Virus record (IMG/VR): IMGVR_UViG_3300044835_000075
Coordinates: 1-64,000 of that record
DNA from: a virus
DNA length: 64,000 nt
Strand: one strand, 5' to 3'
Position 1 is the first letter of the stretch, and the number at the start of each line of letters is the position of its first letter. A model generated the notes under the pieces. That model made no database searches. It was not told the origin of the DNA and was given only the letters and a program-made list of their open reading frames with translations. Shown in pieces: positions 23,276 to 31,830 of this stretch. A program made the position numbers and the translations under genes.

Positions 23276-23517
23276 TGAACGAGACCGCGAACGGCGTCCA
23301 GGTGCGCCAGAGCTACGGCACCCGAATCGCCGAGGCCGAGATCTTCATGGCCGCGTGGACCGGGCGCGACGAAGACGAGCGCAACCCGGACGCCGGTCTG
23401 ACCGACTTGCGCGCGCAGCTGGCCGAGTCGAACGACCGGGAACTCGCCGAACTGCGCGACGCGGCCGATGCGTTGCACCGGGAGGTGGAGAACGAGCAGA
23501 TGCGGCGTCGCCTGTAG
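23275..23517 (+). CDS. small coiled-coil protein, 80 residues
   Basis: ATG 23275 overlaps the preceding stop. LTDLRAQLAESNDRELAEL and DAADALHREVENEQMRRR form a coiled coil. Probably acts with the DUF2786 protein. Unknown. Confidence 0.65.
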   Translation: MNETANGVQVRQSYGTRIAEAEIFMAAWTGRDEDERNPDAGLTDLRAQLAESNDRELAELRDAADALHREVENEQMRRRL

Positions 23518-23554
23518 TCAGAATAGTTGAACACCAACGAAAAAGGAGCACAGC

Positions 23555-23695
23555 ATGTCGGTAATCAAGGACGCGATCGACGCGGCCAAGGAACTCACGA
23601 AGTTGACCGTTCGGGACTTCCGGGAGACGCAGCCGCGAAGTCCTGGATCGGCCCGGAAGCTCGAAGGCACCAAGGCGCCTCGCCGGAAGGCGTAG
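23555..23695 (+). CDS. small basic protein, 46 residues
   Basis: ATG 23555 with AAAAAGGAGCACAGC RBS. MSVIKDAIDAAKELTKLTV amphipathic helix then a Lys/Arg-rich tail ending KAPRRKA. Unknown; possibly nucleic-acid binding. Confidence 0.6.
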   Translation: MSVIKDAIDAAKELTKLTVRDFRETQPRSPGSARKLEGTKAPRRKA

Positions 23696-23704
23696 TCGGA
23701 CGCG

Positions 23705-23739
23705 AAAAGCCCCCGCCGAAGAATCCGGCGGGGGCTTTT
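23705..23739. terminator. bidirectional terminator
   Basis: AAAAGCCCCCGCCG / CGGCGGGGGCTTTT between convergent genes. Confidence 0.9.
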
Positions 23740-23753
23740 CTGTCGTGTGTGGA

Positions 23754-23942
23754 CTAGTGGAAAATGCCCCAGGTCTGAATCCAGCCGACGAACTTGTTCA
23801 GATTGGTGGTGATCCACACACCGGCGGGCGTTGCAGCGCAGAGAATACCGGCGACGAACACCACGGCGCCGGTGATCCATTCCTTGTTGCGGACGGTGAG
23901 GATGATCGCCGCGACGATGGCAATCAGTGCGAGAGGAACCAT
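23754..23942 (-). CDS. small membrane protein, 62 residues
   Basis: ATG 23942. Two membrane helices: LALIAIVAAIILTV and GAVVFVAGILCAATPAGVW. Isolated minus-strand gene; no clear promoter. Unknown. Confidence 0.6.
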   Translation of the reverse strand: MVPLALIAIVAAIILTVRNKEWITGAVVFVAGILCAATPAGVWITTNLNKFVGWIQTWGIFH

Positions 23943-24043
23943 GCTGGTCGTTGTCTCCAAAGGTCGAGGGGTAGGCGGAACCTGACTGAGTGTAGCCGGT
24001 CCGGGCCCGGTGATCAAAATGACCCCTCGACCTGCGGTTCTCT

Positions 24044-24072
24044 TTGTGATCCGGCCCCAGCGCGGCTAGTAT
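24044..24072 (+). promoter_or_regulatory. divergent promoter, not cassette type
   Basis: TTGTGA, 17 bp, TAGTAT; serves 24105-24545. Confidence 0.5.
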
Positions 24073-24104
24073 AGAGGCAAGCCTCACCGACCACAGGAGA
24101 CTCA

Positions 24105-24545
24105 GTGACCACGGAAACCGACTACGCCACGGGCATCCAGTCCCGCATCCGGGCGGCGCTCAAAGACGTCGCCGACGAGGTGGCCGTCAAGAGCACCCGC
24201 ATCGCCATCGCCGTTCCGGGCCAGGAGATCGCCGCCGCCATGTGGAAGATCTTCAACGACGTTCCCCACATTCCCGACTACGACCCCGAGAACGGCAAGC
24301 GCACCTGGTCGTCCGCCGTCGAGTTCGCCAGCGACGAGATCCCTGAGGACCCGGCGGAGGTCAGCGTGCGCGCGACCACCGGCGATCTCTACGAGCAGCG
24401 GGTCACCATCACCCTCAAGACCGCCGACGGCGTCCATGAGGTCGAACTGGACCGAGCGCAGGCCGAGGAATTCTTCCTCACCGGGTTGTCCGCGACCACG
24501 TTCCTACTCTCCCTCGGGGGACGCGGCGCACCCGAAGTTGACTAA
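24105..24545 (+). CDS. unknown 146-residue protein
   Basis: GTG 24105 with AGGAGACTCA RBS. N-terminal helix (SRIRAALKDVADEVAVKSTR), IAAAMWKIFNDVP, then a beta-rich part (DLYEQRVTITLKTADGVHEV). Acidic. The stop TAA is inside the next promoter. Confidence 0.68.
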   Translation: MTTETDYATGIQSRIRAALKDVADEVAVKSTRIAIAVPGQEIAAAMWKIFNDVPHIPDYDPENGKRTWSSAVEFASDEIPEDPAEVSVRATTGDLYEQRVTITLKTADGVHEVELDRAQAEEFFLTGLSATTFLLSLGGRGAPEVD

Positions 24546-24567
24546 CCACGCCGGTATCGGCTATTCT
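24538..24567 (+). promoter_or_regulatory. promoter cassette overlapping upstream stop
   Basis: TTGACT, 18 bp, TATTCT; serves 24615-25187. Confidence 0.7.
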
Positions 24568-24614
24568 TTCCAGTAAGGCGCATCCCGCGCACACGAAAGG
24601 AAGTGAACACCCAG

Positions 24615-25187
24615 ATGAAGAGCCGAGCACGATGGGCAGAAGACGCCATCGACCTGAGCACCAACCTCGCCAAGGCCGCCGAGCAACTCCACATCGGGAT
24701 GCTTGCCGACAAGACCGGCCTGAGCGTCCGCACGATCGAGGACTCCCTCACCCGGGAGAAGATCACCGCACCCGACAACCCGCGCGGCGCGCTCGACCGG
24801 CCCGCCTACATGGTCGGCGGCGACCCGCTGTGGAGCCACGAACAGCTGACCGAGTACTACCGGCGGATGTCCGCCACCGCCGACCGCAAGGACGTCAAGG
24901 TCGACCTCCCGCTCGTCACTCCCGAGGAGGCGCGTGAGCGCGGCCTCGTGACCACCAGCGCCGTCGGCAAGCTGCTCAAGGTCCACGACCAGACCGTCCG
25001 CCGGTGGGAGGCCAACTACCAGAACTACCCGCCCAAGGTCGCCCGCCAGTCCCGCAACGGCCTGCCCGGCGTGCCGGAGCACATCCGCGAACTGGCGAAG
25101 ATCATCGAGTGGGCCATCGCGCGCAACGAAGAGCGGCGCGGAACCGACGTGCCGCTGATCGAGATCCCGGCCGACGCGACCGCATGA
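24615..25187 (+). CDS. DNA-binding HTH protein, 190 residues
   Basis: ATG 24615 preferred; GTG 24603 overlaps the AGGAAG site. Two candidate HTH units: IGMLADKTGLSVRTIEDSLT and VTTSAVGKLLKVHDQTVRRW, the latter MerR/excisionase-like and followed by EANYQNYPPKV. Likely regulator or DNA-organising protein; coupled (ATGA) to the next gene. Confidence 0.7.
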   Translation: MKSRARWAEDAIDLSTNLAKAAEQLHIGMLADKTGLSVRTIEDSLTREKITAPDNPRGALDRPAYMVGGDPLWSHEQLTEYYRRMSATADRKDVKVDLPLVTPEEARERGLVTTSAVGKLLKVHDQTVRRWEANYQNYPPKVARQSRNGLPGVPEHIRELAKIIEWAIARNEERRGTDVPLIEIPADATA

Positions 25188-25885
25188 AAATCGTAGGAAG
25201 TCCGCTCATCCCGCTGGGTAGGGCGTTCATCGCGCTCGACCCGGCGGGATCGGACCCCGAAAATGAAGGGATCGTTTTCGTGAACGACGTCGACGAACCG
25301 ACTGCCGGAAAGCGGCTGGACTTCCAGGATCTCGCCCGGCGCGCCCGAGTGGGCGAAATTATCGACCCGCTTCCGGGGCCGCCGATCGCCATGGTCATCG
25401 ACGAGGCACGGGCATTGCTGCCCCACCCCGGGGGCTACACGGAGGACTTCCGCAGAATGCTCAAGGGCATCCGCAAGCCCGGTGTCGCCGCCCTGCCCGC
25501 CCTGCCGTCGACGACTCAGTTCGGCAACCTGGCCGCCCTGATGGCCTCGATCGGCGAGACGTTCCGGGACTTCGCCGTCTCGATCACCCCGCCGCCGCCC
25601 GCCTACGTGCGGCCGGTGCCGCCCCTGGCGTGCCGGTACGCGTTCCCCGAGCATGTCGGCTGCCCCCTGCTGGACTGCGACGCGAACTGCCAGCACTCGC
25701 CTGCCGACCACGCGCACCTGCGCGCGGCCCGGACGGCGAAGCTGCGCGAGCGGCGCCGCGCGATCCGGCGCAACGCCAAGCATGTCCGCAAGTTCGGTCG
25801 GCCCCGCCGACTTCCGAAGATCAAGATCAGCAGTGTCGACGACCGCGCCGACGCGCTGATGTACGCGTTCGACCCCAAGTCCTGA
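25184..25885 (+). CDS. unknown 233-residue protein
   Basis: ATG overlaps the HTH gene stop. N-terminal half: LIPLGRAFIALDPAGSDPEN and PIAMVIDEARALLPHPGGYT. C-terminal half has Cys/His pairs (YAFPEHVGCPLLDCDANCQH), and a strongly basic tail (RERRRAIRRNAKHVRKFGRP). Possibly nucleic-acid binding. No family recognised. Confidence 0.66.
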   Translation: MKIVGSPLIPLGRAFIALDPAGSDPENEGIVFVNDVDEPTAGKRLDFQDLARRARVGEIIDPLPGPPIAMVIDEARALLPHPGGYTEDFRRMLKGIRKPGVAALPALPSTTQFGNLAALMASIGETFRDFAVSITPPPPAYVRPVPPLACRYAFPEHVGCPLLDCDANCQHSPADHAHLRAARTAKLRERRRAIRRNAKHVRKFGRPRRLPKIKISSVDDRADALMYAFDPKS

Positions 25886-25920
25886 CCAGAGCACCAACCC
25901 GAGAGGATCCTTTACCCGCC

Positions 25921-26028
25921 ATGGCAAATCAGGCCAAGTCCGAGTATCACTGCAACGCGTGTGGCCACGTCTCCCGGTCGGCCAGCGAGGCCGATGCCCA
26001 CAACGACACGGTGCACGGCGACGAGTAG
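25921..26028 (+). CDS. single C2H2 zinc-finger microprotein, 35 residues
   Basis: ATG 25921 with AGAGGA upstream. YHCNACGHVSRSASEADAHN then DTVHGDE: one complete C-x2-C-x12-H-x4-H finger makes up nearly the whole protein. Likely DNA/protein binding. Confidence 0.68.
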   Translation: MANQAKSEYHCNACGHVSRSASEADAHNDTVHGDE

Positions 26029-26038
26029 CGAGACCTTG

Positions 26039-26085
26039 CCCGGCCCCTCTGACCTGCGTGGTTAGGTGGGGCCGGGTTTCTTTTG
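26039..26085 (+). terminator. intrinsic terminator
   Basis: CCCGGCCCC / GGGGCCGGG, long loop, followed by TTTCTTTT. Confidence 0.65.
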
Positions 26086-26094
26086 CCCAGATAG

Positions 26095-26124
26095 TTGACA
26101 AGCCGCTGCCAGAGAGGCTATCTT
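26095..26124 (+). promoter_or_regulatory. promoter cassette, GGTACCGCAAGCGACC leader class
   Basis: TTGACA, 18 bp, TATCTT; serves 26163-26924. Confidence 0.78.
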
Positions 26125-26162
26125 TCAGAGGTACCGCAAGCGACCAGCCCGAGGAGATCCCC

Positions 26163-26924
26163 GTGAACGACACGATCACCGCCCCCGCCGTCCCGAAGGA
26201 CCTGGAAACCCGCACCAACGCCAACGGCGTCGAGGTCATCTTCGAGGCCTGCGGCCGCTGCGGTGGCACCGGCGCCTTCGGCCCCATGGTCGTCTTCGGC
26301 GGGCAGTGCTTCGACTGCCAGGGAAAATGCGGCACCTGGGTCACTCTCGCCGACCACAACCGGCGCAAGCACAATCGCGAACTCGCCGCCGCCCGCCGGG
26401 CTCGCAAGGCCGCCGCGTTCGCCCAGGACGCCGCCGCGCGCCAGGCCGACCTGGTCGCCGCTCACCCGCTGCTGGCCGACATGTTCGCCGAGGGCCGCAA
26501 CTACGCGGGCATCGTCGGGGAGATGCGCGGTACCTTCGAGCGCCTGGGCAAGCTCACCGAAAAGCAGATCGCGTTCGCCGAAAAGTTGATCACCAGGGAG
26601 CGCGCGTTCGCCGAGTCGGAGGAGGTCAGGAAAGCCGCCAAAGTGGAGAAGATCGTCGCGTCGGGCCCGATCGGCGAAGTTGGCCAGCGCCGCGACTTCA
26701 CCGGCACTGTCCGATGGACCGGGCAGTACAGCAACGCTTTCAATGGCTACACGGTCGTCGTCTTCGAGACCGCCGAGGGCACCGTGAAGCTCACGCTTTC
26801 GCGGCTCGTCCGGTTTGAAAAGGATGCGACGATCACCTTCAAGGCGACGATCAAGGCGCACACGGAGTACGCCCGTGACGAATCGATCACCACCGAGGTC
26901 TTCCGCGCCAAGTTCGCGGACTGA
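26163..26924 (+). CDS. zinc-ribbon protein with beta-rich C-terminus, 253 residues
   Basis: GTG 26163 with GAGGAGATCCCC RBS. Zinc site CGRCGGTGAFG ... CFDCQGKCGTW near residues 31-58. Helical middle with RNYAGIVGEMRGTFERLGKL and KQIAFAEKLITRE. C-terminal ~75 residues look like an OB-type barrel (RRDFTGTVRWTGQY, YTVVVFETAEGTVKLTLSR). Possibly nucleic-acid binding. Confidence 0.7.
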   Translation: MNDTITAPAVPKDLETRTNANGVEVIFEACGRCGGTGAFGPMVVFGGQCFDCQGKCGTWVTLADHNRRKHNRELAAARRARKAAAFAQDAAARQADLVAAHPLLADMFAEGRNYAGIVGEMRGTFERLGKLTEKQIAFAEKLITRERAFAESEEVRKAAKVEKIVASGPIGEVGQRRDFTGTVRWTGQYSNAFNGYTVVVFETAEGTVKLTLSRLVRFEKDATITFKATIKAHTEYARDESITTEVFRAKFAD

Positions 26925-26937
26925 CCTTCCCCACGCA

Positions 26938-26967
26938 CCCCGGCCGGGATCGCCCCGGCCGGGGCTT
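26938..26967 (+). terminator. GC hairpin between genes
   Basis: CCCCGGCC / GGCCGGGG; no U run, so it may be an attenuator before 26989. Confidence 0.5.
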
Positions 26968-26988
26968 CCCCATAGAGAGGACCCCGCC

Positions 26989-27531
26989 ATGGGTTTCAGG
27001 GATTGGCTGCGCAAGAGAATCGGGACGTTCGACCAGCAGGTCGAGTCGCACAACGCGCCGGTGAGCGACCCCGCGTTCGACCGGCCGACCGAGGTCCGCG
27101 CGCGCGGATACGGCAAAAGCCAGGCACCGATCGGCCGTCAGTCCGCGTCGCCGCGCCAGCCGCGCCACCGGCTCGGAGAGCCGCCCGCGCGCCAGGCTCC
27201 GACACCGCGCACCCTGCGCCGGTTGCGGGACGAGGACGACGGCCTGGGCGGCCTGGACGTGTACGCCTCGCCGTTCGGCGTCTCCCCGTTCGGTGAGCCG
27301 TCGGCGTTCGGCGTCGGTTCGTGGACGGATCCGTTCTACTCGGAGCCGGAGCAGCCTGCCGCGCCGGTGGATCCGGCGCCGTCCAGTGACGGGCAGTGCT
27401 TCGCCGACAGCAGCGGCACCGTGGACACCGGCCCGGCGTACGACCCGCCGAGCTATGACCCGGGGCCGAGTTGCGACCCGTCGCCGAGCTACGACTCCTC
27501 GTCGGATTCGGGCAGCTACAGCGGCGAGTGA
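26989..27531 (+). CDS. low-complexity Pro/Ser protein, 180 residues
   Basis: ATG 26989 with AGAGAGGACCCC RBS. Amphipathic start MGFRDWLRKRIGTFDQQVES, basic middle, and disordered tail with repeated DPSYD/DPPSYDPGPS-type units ending SGSYSGE. Unknown. Confidence 0.62.
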   Translation: MGFRDWLRKRIGTFDQQVESHNAPVSDPAFDRPTEVRARGYGKSQAPIGRQSASPRQPRHRLGEPPARQAPTPRTLRRLRDEDDGLGGLDVYASPFGVSPFGEPSAFGVGSWTDPFYSEPEQPAAPVDPAPSSDGQCFADSSGTVDTGPAYDPPSYDPGPSCDPSPSYDSSSDSGSYSGE

Positions 27532-27548
27532 ACGCCGTTTACTGATCA

Positions 27549-27580
27549 GGGCCGGGCGGCCGCGACGGCGCCCGGCCCTT
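27549..27580 (+). terminator. intrinsic terminator-like hairpin
   Basis: GGGCCGGGC / GCCCGGCCC. Confidence 0.6.
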
Positions 27581-27596
27581 GCCGTACGATCCGTAG

Positions 27597-27626
27597 TTGA
27601 CAAGCCGCTCTGAACGTGGTTAGCTA
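27597..27626 (+). promoter_or_regulatory. promoter cassette, TTCCGCA leader class; operon promoter
   Basis: TTGACA, 18 bp, TAGCTA; the only recognised promoter before a seven-gene chain ending at 31480. Confidence 0.8.
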
Positions 27627-27668
27627 TCCATGTTCCGCACGACGACACGAACCCGAAGGGCCCCCGCC

Positions 27669-28358
27669 ATGACGACGCTCAAGATCTACACCGCCACCGA
27701 CCTCTACGTCTCCCACGACATCGTCGGCATGGTCGGACACGCCAGCATCGGCGCGACCGTCGGCTCCCACCAGGTTTTCGTGGCCGCCGAGTCCAAGGCC
27801 GCCGCCGCGTGCGCCATCGCCGACGCGACCATGAACCCCACCGCTGCGGGCACCGCGCGGAAGGTGCTCAGGATCGCCACCAACACCTACTCCAAAGTCC
27901 TCATCGCCGCCGGTCTGCTCAGTGACGCGGACGACGTCGTCATCATCCACCGCGATGGACACGGCAACGTCGTCCAGGCGAAGGGCCTGCCCGGCCGCGA
28001 CCCCGAGATCGTCGGCCGCTGGGACAGCCGCAGGGACGAGGACGGTTACCTCACTCGCACGCTCGTCACCCTCGACGGCACCGTGCGCGACCTGCCCGAC
28101 CTTGGCGCCAAAGCGTTCTACCTGAAAACGAAAGCGCAGGAAGCCGCCGAGCGCGCCGCCAAGCTGGCCCTGACCAACGCTATCGACCGGGTCACCGCCT
28201 ACGTCCAGGAGTACGAGCAGCGCGCGGCCGTGCACGGCACCACCCTCGACCCGGATTCGGTGCACGCGTTCGCCCCCGTCGACACCGGCCACAACGCCTT
28301 CATCGAACTGACCGTCACCGACCTGCGGGCCCTGCTGGCCGCCGCCCAGAAGGACTGA
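27669..28358 (+). CDS. unknown 229-residue protein, operon gene 1
   Basis: ATG 27669 with AAGGGCCCCCGCC upstream; leader ATG (27630) is in frame. N-terminal VSHDIVGMVGHASIGATVGS and QVFVAAESKAAAACAIADAT, middle VVIIHRDGHGNVVQAKGLPG, then a long helix and AFIELTVTDLRALLAAAQKD. No family recognised. Confidence 0.7.
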   Translation: MTTLKIYTATDLYVSHDIVGMVGHASIGATVGSHQVFVAAESKAAAACAIADATMNPTAAGTARKVLRIATNTYSKVLIAAGLLSDADDVVIIHRDGHGNVVQAKGLPGRDPEIVGRWDSRRDEDGYLTRTLVTLDGTVRDLPDLGAKAFYLKTKAQEAAERAAKLALTNAIDRVTAYVQEYEQRAAVHGTTLDPDSVHAFAPVDTGHNAFIELTVTDLRALLAAAQKD

Positions 28359-28363
28359 AAGCC

Positions 28364-28681
28364 GTGCGCGTCAGCGTGTTCAACGGCGAGGAATGGGTCG
28401 AGATCCCGCCCTTCGCCCAAGCCGCCGAACTTGCACTGGTCGTCGCCAGCAGCGAACACCCGCCCGGGTGGAACGTCATCGGCGCCGACCAGCGCGAGTT
28501 CGACCGCATCGCGGCCGCGCTCTCGGAACTATCTCCCGGGCAGCTCAAGACCGTGGCCACCGCCGCGCACATCCTCGAATACACCGCCGAGAAGCTCGCA
28601 GCCGAGAAGCACCACGCCGAGATGGGCGCCGGACTTGCCGAGATCCTCGCAGAACGCCGAGCGAAAGGTTTAGACCAGTGA
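28364..28681 (+). CDS. unknown 105-residue protein, operon gene 2
   Basis: GTG 28364, 5 nt after the preceding stop. MRVSVFNGEEWVEIPPFAQA start; SPGQLKTVATAAHILEYTAE helix. Shares the LxxLLAAA/VASSEHPPG style of short operon proteins. Unknown. Confidence 0.68.
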   Translation: MRVSVFNGEEWVEIPPFAQAAELALVVASSEHPPGWNVIGADQREFDRIAAALSELSPGQLKTVATAAHILEYTAEKLAAEKHHAEMGAGLAEILAERRAKGLDQ

Positions 28682-29325
28682 GCAGGCACTTCCCCAAGGT
28701 CCGCATCTCCCCCGACGGCAAGATCGCCGCCGTCCACGACGGCACCGACCACCCTTACCCGTGGGACGGCACCAGCGCCGAGAACTACAGCGACGCCGGA
28801 GTCGCCAATTGGCTGCCCGCGTTCGGCTCACCCGTTCACGGCGACGAGGGCGGCCCGGTCGCCGCCGCCGCCGGTCACGCCTTCGATGCCTGGGCGGCCG
28901 TCTACCCGCCGAGCACCGGCAACGGTGAGCCGGACATGGGCAAGGTCCGCGCTGTGCTCGCCGGTCTGCCGCCCGCTGATCTCGAACTGTTCGCGCTGGC
29001 CATGTCCGACGCGAAAGACATCGCCTGGGACCTGCGCAAAGAGAAGCTGATCGCCGAGATGAAAGTCGAGCGCGAATCGAAGTTGATCATCGCCGAGGTG
29101 ACCGTCAACGCCAAAGGCCAGGTCACCGACTTCAGCACCGTCACCGTGCACGGCGTATCCGAACCGCTGCCCCTGGTGTCCGACAACGGCATCCGCATGG
29201 CCGCCGTCCGGATCGGCCAAGCACTGGCGAAACTCGGCTACCGGGCAGTGCCGTCCGCCCCCACCGTCGACAACGTCGACGGCTCCGGCGTTTACCGCAT
29301 GGCCGTCGAGGCACTCGATGCCTGA
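28678..29325 (+). CDS. unknown 215-residue protein, operon gene 3
   Basis: GTG overlaps the upstream stop. FPKVRISPDGKIAAVHDGTD beta hairpin, a helical section (PADLELFALAMSDAKDIAWD), then IIAEVTVNAKGQVTDFSTVT. Unknown. Confidence 0.66.
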   Translation: MSRHFPKVRISPDGKIAAVHDGTDHPYPWDGTSAENYSDAGVANWLPAFGSPVHGDEGGPVAAAAGHAFDAWAAVYPPSTGNGEPDMGKVRAVLAGLPPADLELFALAMSDAKDIAWDLRKEKLIAEMKVERESKLIIAEVTVNAKGQVTDFSTVTVHGVSEPLPLVSDNGIRMAAVRIGQALAKLGYRAVPSAPTVDNVDGSGVYRMAVEALDA

Positions 29326-29956
29326 ATCCGTGGTGATGATCCGTCTGTCCTGCCAATTCCGGCCATGCAGGCACACTTTCGACCTACCCGACGACGTGTT
29401 CGACGCCCCAGACTTCGCCGAGCGGTCATGCTGCCCGCAGTGCGGCGGCAACCGCGTCACTCTCGCCGACATCCAGCCGCGTCCGGCACTGTGGTGGTCC
29501 GAAACCTACGGCCTGATCACCCAGCAGGCCCGTCGTCACGGACTCGACTCGCGACACCTCACCTGGCACGAAGCTGGAATCGGCGTACGGATCCTCGCCC
29601 AACTGCCCACCGACGCCATCGCGCTGGCACCGATCCCCGCCCGGCACGACGCCGAGCGGATCGTGCGTGACGAGTACTCGATGGTGTTCGAGAACTCCCA
29701 CAGGACACGGGGCGACCACGATCGGGCGATCCGGCACGCCGTGAGCGTGCTCTACGGCGCCGCCCCGCCGCTCGAACACGGACCGTTGCAGCAGTGGACC
29801 GTGCGGCACCCCGATGTCGACCCGGTCGCGCACTGCTCGCTGGCGTCGGCGGAGTTCACTCTCTCGCAACTGCCCGGCGGGAAGATCCTCACCCGCACCA
29901 GGAAATCCGCAAGCGACCCGTGGCCGGACTGGCCCACGACCGAAGGAGAGTCATGA
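29318..29956 (+). CDS. zinc-binding protein, 212 residues, operon gene 4
   Basis: ATG 29318 overlaps the previous gene by 8 nt. Cys/His sites near the N-terminus (SCQFRPCRH, CCPQCGGNRVTL). Then RHLTWHEAGIGVRILAQLPT and IRHAVSVLYGAAPPLEHGPL. Unknown. Confidence 0.66.
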   Translation: MPESVVMIRLSCQFRPCRHTFDLPDDVFDAPDFAERSCCPQCGGNRVTLADIQPRPALWWSETYGLITQQARRHGLDSRHLTWHEAGIGVRILAQLPTDAIALAPIPARHDAERIVRDEYSMVFENSHRTRGDHDRAIRHAVSVLYGAAPPLEHGPLQQWTVRHPDVDPVAHCSLASAEFTLSQLPGGKILTRTRKSASDPWPDWPTTEGES

Positions 29957-30507
29957 CCTTGACCGAAGCGGGCGCGGAGGTGCTCGACCTCGCGAAGGCG
30001 GCCGCCGAGCGCGGCGGGCACGACGATGACGTGGCGACGCTGGCGCTGCGCAACGCCGTCGAGGCGAAGTTCTTCCCGTCGGAGGCGGGCAAGCTCGCCG
30101 CCGCCGCTGAGCTGCTCGCCAAGGTGGCCCGGTCCATCGCCAGCAGCGAACCGCCGCCGCCCGGCTCTGCGGACCGCCAGCGCGCCGCTGACCGGCTCAC
30201 GGCCTACCTCGACGAGTACGAGGAGCACGCCAGCGGCTCGGAGGTTCTCGATCCGGGCACGATGCAGATGCTCCCGGACCTTGATCCGATCCGGCTCCCC
30301 GACCTGCGCCTGCTGACCGAGGCCGCGCCGCCGCTGGACCCGAAGTGGTCGGCGCCGCTGGCGTCCGCCGCCGGGTGCGTCGTGATCGTGGTGAGCGACC
30401 AGGACACAGGCGTGCTCTACGCGTCCAGCAGCGAGGACAAAGTCGCCGACTTCCGGCTCGACCACGGTCGCAAGACCGACGTCACGCACATCGTGGTGGA
30501 CGGATGA
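29953..30507 (+). CDS. unknown 184-residue protein, operon gene 5
   Basis: ATG 29953 (ATGA overlap, GGAGAG RBS). Helical N-terminal half (EAGAEVLDLAKAAAERGGHD), C-terminal beta-rich GCVVIVVSDQDTGVLYASSS. Unknown. Confidence 0.66.
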   Translation: MTLTEAGAEVLDLAKAAAERGGHDDDVATLALRNAVEAKFFPSEAGKLAAAAELLAKVARSIASSEPPPPGSADRQRAADRLTAYLDEYEEHASGSEVLDPGTMQMLPDLDPIRLPDLRLLTEAAPPLDPKWSAPLASAAGCVVIVVSDQDTGVLYASSSEDKVADFRLDHGRKTDVTHIVVDG

Positions 30508-31229
30508 ACGCGCCGGACGCCGACGAGACGGTGTATCTCGCACTCAACCGGGCCAACTTCGCCGAGTTGACCGAGGCGACACGCAACTACCTGGACTCGA
30601 ACGCCGATCCGGAGGCGTTGCTGCGCCGGTGGTTGTCGATCCAGGCAGCGAGCACTGAACTTGCCGTGACGCCGGGGTCCACAAAGGACTCACAGGCCGA
30701 AATCACGGGGCTGCTCAAGGCGATCGAGAAACTGCAACACCTCGTCGAGGGTCCCGAAACACGTCACGTGACGTGGACCGGACCGGATGGCGCGACGATT
30801 CACCCGACGTGGTGCCGGGAGTGCCGGGTCACTCGGATCATGAATGGTGTCCAGCTGGCGCTGGCCGAACTGCGGAAGCACACTGACCGGCCGCAGTGGG
30901 AGTCGCAGCCTGAGACGGCGAACATCTGCCGCCGCGTCGAGCGGTATCTGACGAGCTTCAATCAGCAGCCCGGTCCGGTCGAGCCGGAGAACGTCGGATT
31001 GAGTGAGATTCGTGCGCTGATCGGTTCCCGGGTAAAGGTCGGCAAGGGCTACGACGACAAATACCCATGGATTCCGACCATCGAAGCGGTGCATGAACTG
31101 CTGGGTGTCATGGACGCCATGGACAGGACGATCAAACGTCGGGGGGCGTGGCGACTGGCTGCTGAACGGAAGCTCGCCATGCTCGGACACCCGATGACGG
31201 ACGCGGACAGGAAGAAGTACTCGTCATGA
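30504..31229 (+). CDS. unknown 241-residue protein, operon gene 6
   Basis: ATGA overlap. Helical throughout; TWCRECRVTRIMNGVQLALA in the middle and KYPWIPTIEAVHELLGVMDA near the end. Unknown. Confidence 0.66.
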   Translation: MNAPDADETVYLALNRANFAELTEATRNYLDSNADPEALLRRWLSIQAASTELAVTPGSTKDSQAEITGLLKAIEKLQHLVEGPETRHVTWTGPDGATIHPTWCRECRVTRIMNGVQLALAELRKHTDRPQWESQPETANICRRVERYLTSFNQQPGPVEPENVGLSEIRALIGSRVKVGKGYDDKYPWIPTIEAVHELLGVMDAMDRTIKRRGAWRLAAERKLAMLGHPMTDADRKKYSS

Positions 31230-31480
31230 TTTTTGGTAAGCGCAAGGTCAAGGTTGAGCCGGTGTCGGTGCTTGTCGATGCTCCTGGGCTGGTGAAGTTG
31301 ATCAAAGCTGTGTGGGATTCGTCGTCGCATTTGTCGGAACTCTCACGCGGCAAGGTGTTCCTCATCCGGCCGTCGATGCAGGATGAGGGCTACTGGGTGG
31401 TGAACTTGTCCAGTTGGCAGGTCAAGGGGTTGATGGCGATGGTGCCGGAGATCAGTATCAAGGACCGTTTCGGCGCCTAG
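31226..31480 (+). CDS. unknown 84-residue protein, operon gene 7
   Basis: ATGA overlap. VSVLVDAPGLVKLIKAVWDS and KVFLIRPSMQDEGYWVVNLS; soluble. Codons here are less GC-rich than in neighbours. Ends 6 nt before a new promoter. Confidence 0.66.
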   Translation: MIFGKRKVKVEPVSVLVDAPGLVKLIKAVWDSSSHLSELSRGKVFLIRPSMQDEGYWVVNLSSWQVKGLMAMVPEISIKDRFGA

Positions 31481-31486
31481 GTCAGT

Positions 31487-31516
31487 TTGACTAGCCGGTG
31501 TGGACATGGTTTAATA
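31487..31516 (+). promoter_or_regulatory. promoter cassette, TTCCGCA leader class
   Basis: TTGACT, 18 bp, TTAATA; serves 31561-32729. Confidence 0.78.
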
Positions 31517-31560
31517 ACCGTGTTCCGCACCGGCTTTCGCCACCAACAGAAAGAGAAGTC

Positions 31561-31830
31561 GTGAATCCCAAAGAGGCCGTCGGACTCGTGTTCGTCGCCA
31601 TTCTGGCGCTGTCTTTAGTCATCGGATTGGTATACCTCGCGATCTCCCGCAACGCGGGTATTCGGCGCAAGGAATATCACGCGATGCTCGATGAACGAGA
31701 CGTTGTACTGGACGCTCTCTACTCCATCGAAAAAGAATGCGACGACAACCCCGGTGACATGTTTGTCATCGGGACACTCCGACCCATTATCCGTGATTAC
31801 AAAGAGAAGCGAAGGGCACTCCGCATATGA
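31561..31830 (+). CDS. single-pass membrane protein, 89 residues
   Basis: GTG 31561 with AAAGAGAAGTC upstream. One membrane helix (VGLVFVAILALSLVIGLVYL) then a cytoplasmic helical tail. Coupled (ATGA) to the SPFH lipoprotein, so probably a partner. Confidence 0.68.
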   Translation: MNPKEAVGLVFVAILALSLVIGLVYLAISRNAGIRRKEYHAMLDERDVVLDALYSIEKECDDNPGDMFVIGTLRPIIRDYKEKRRALRI

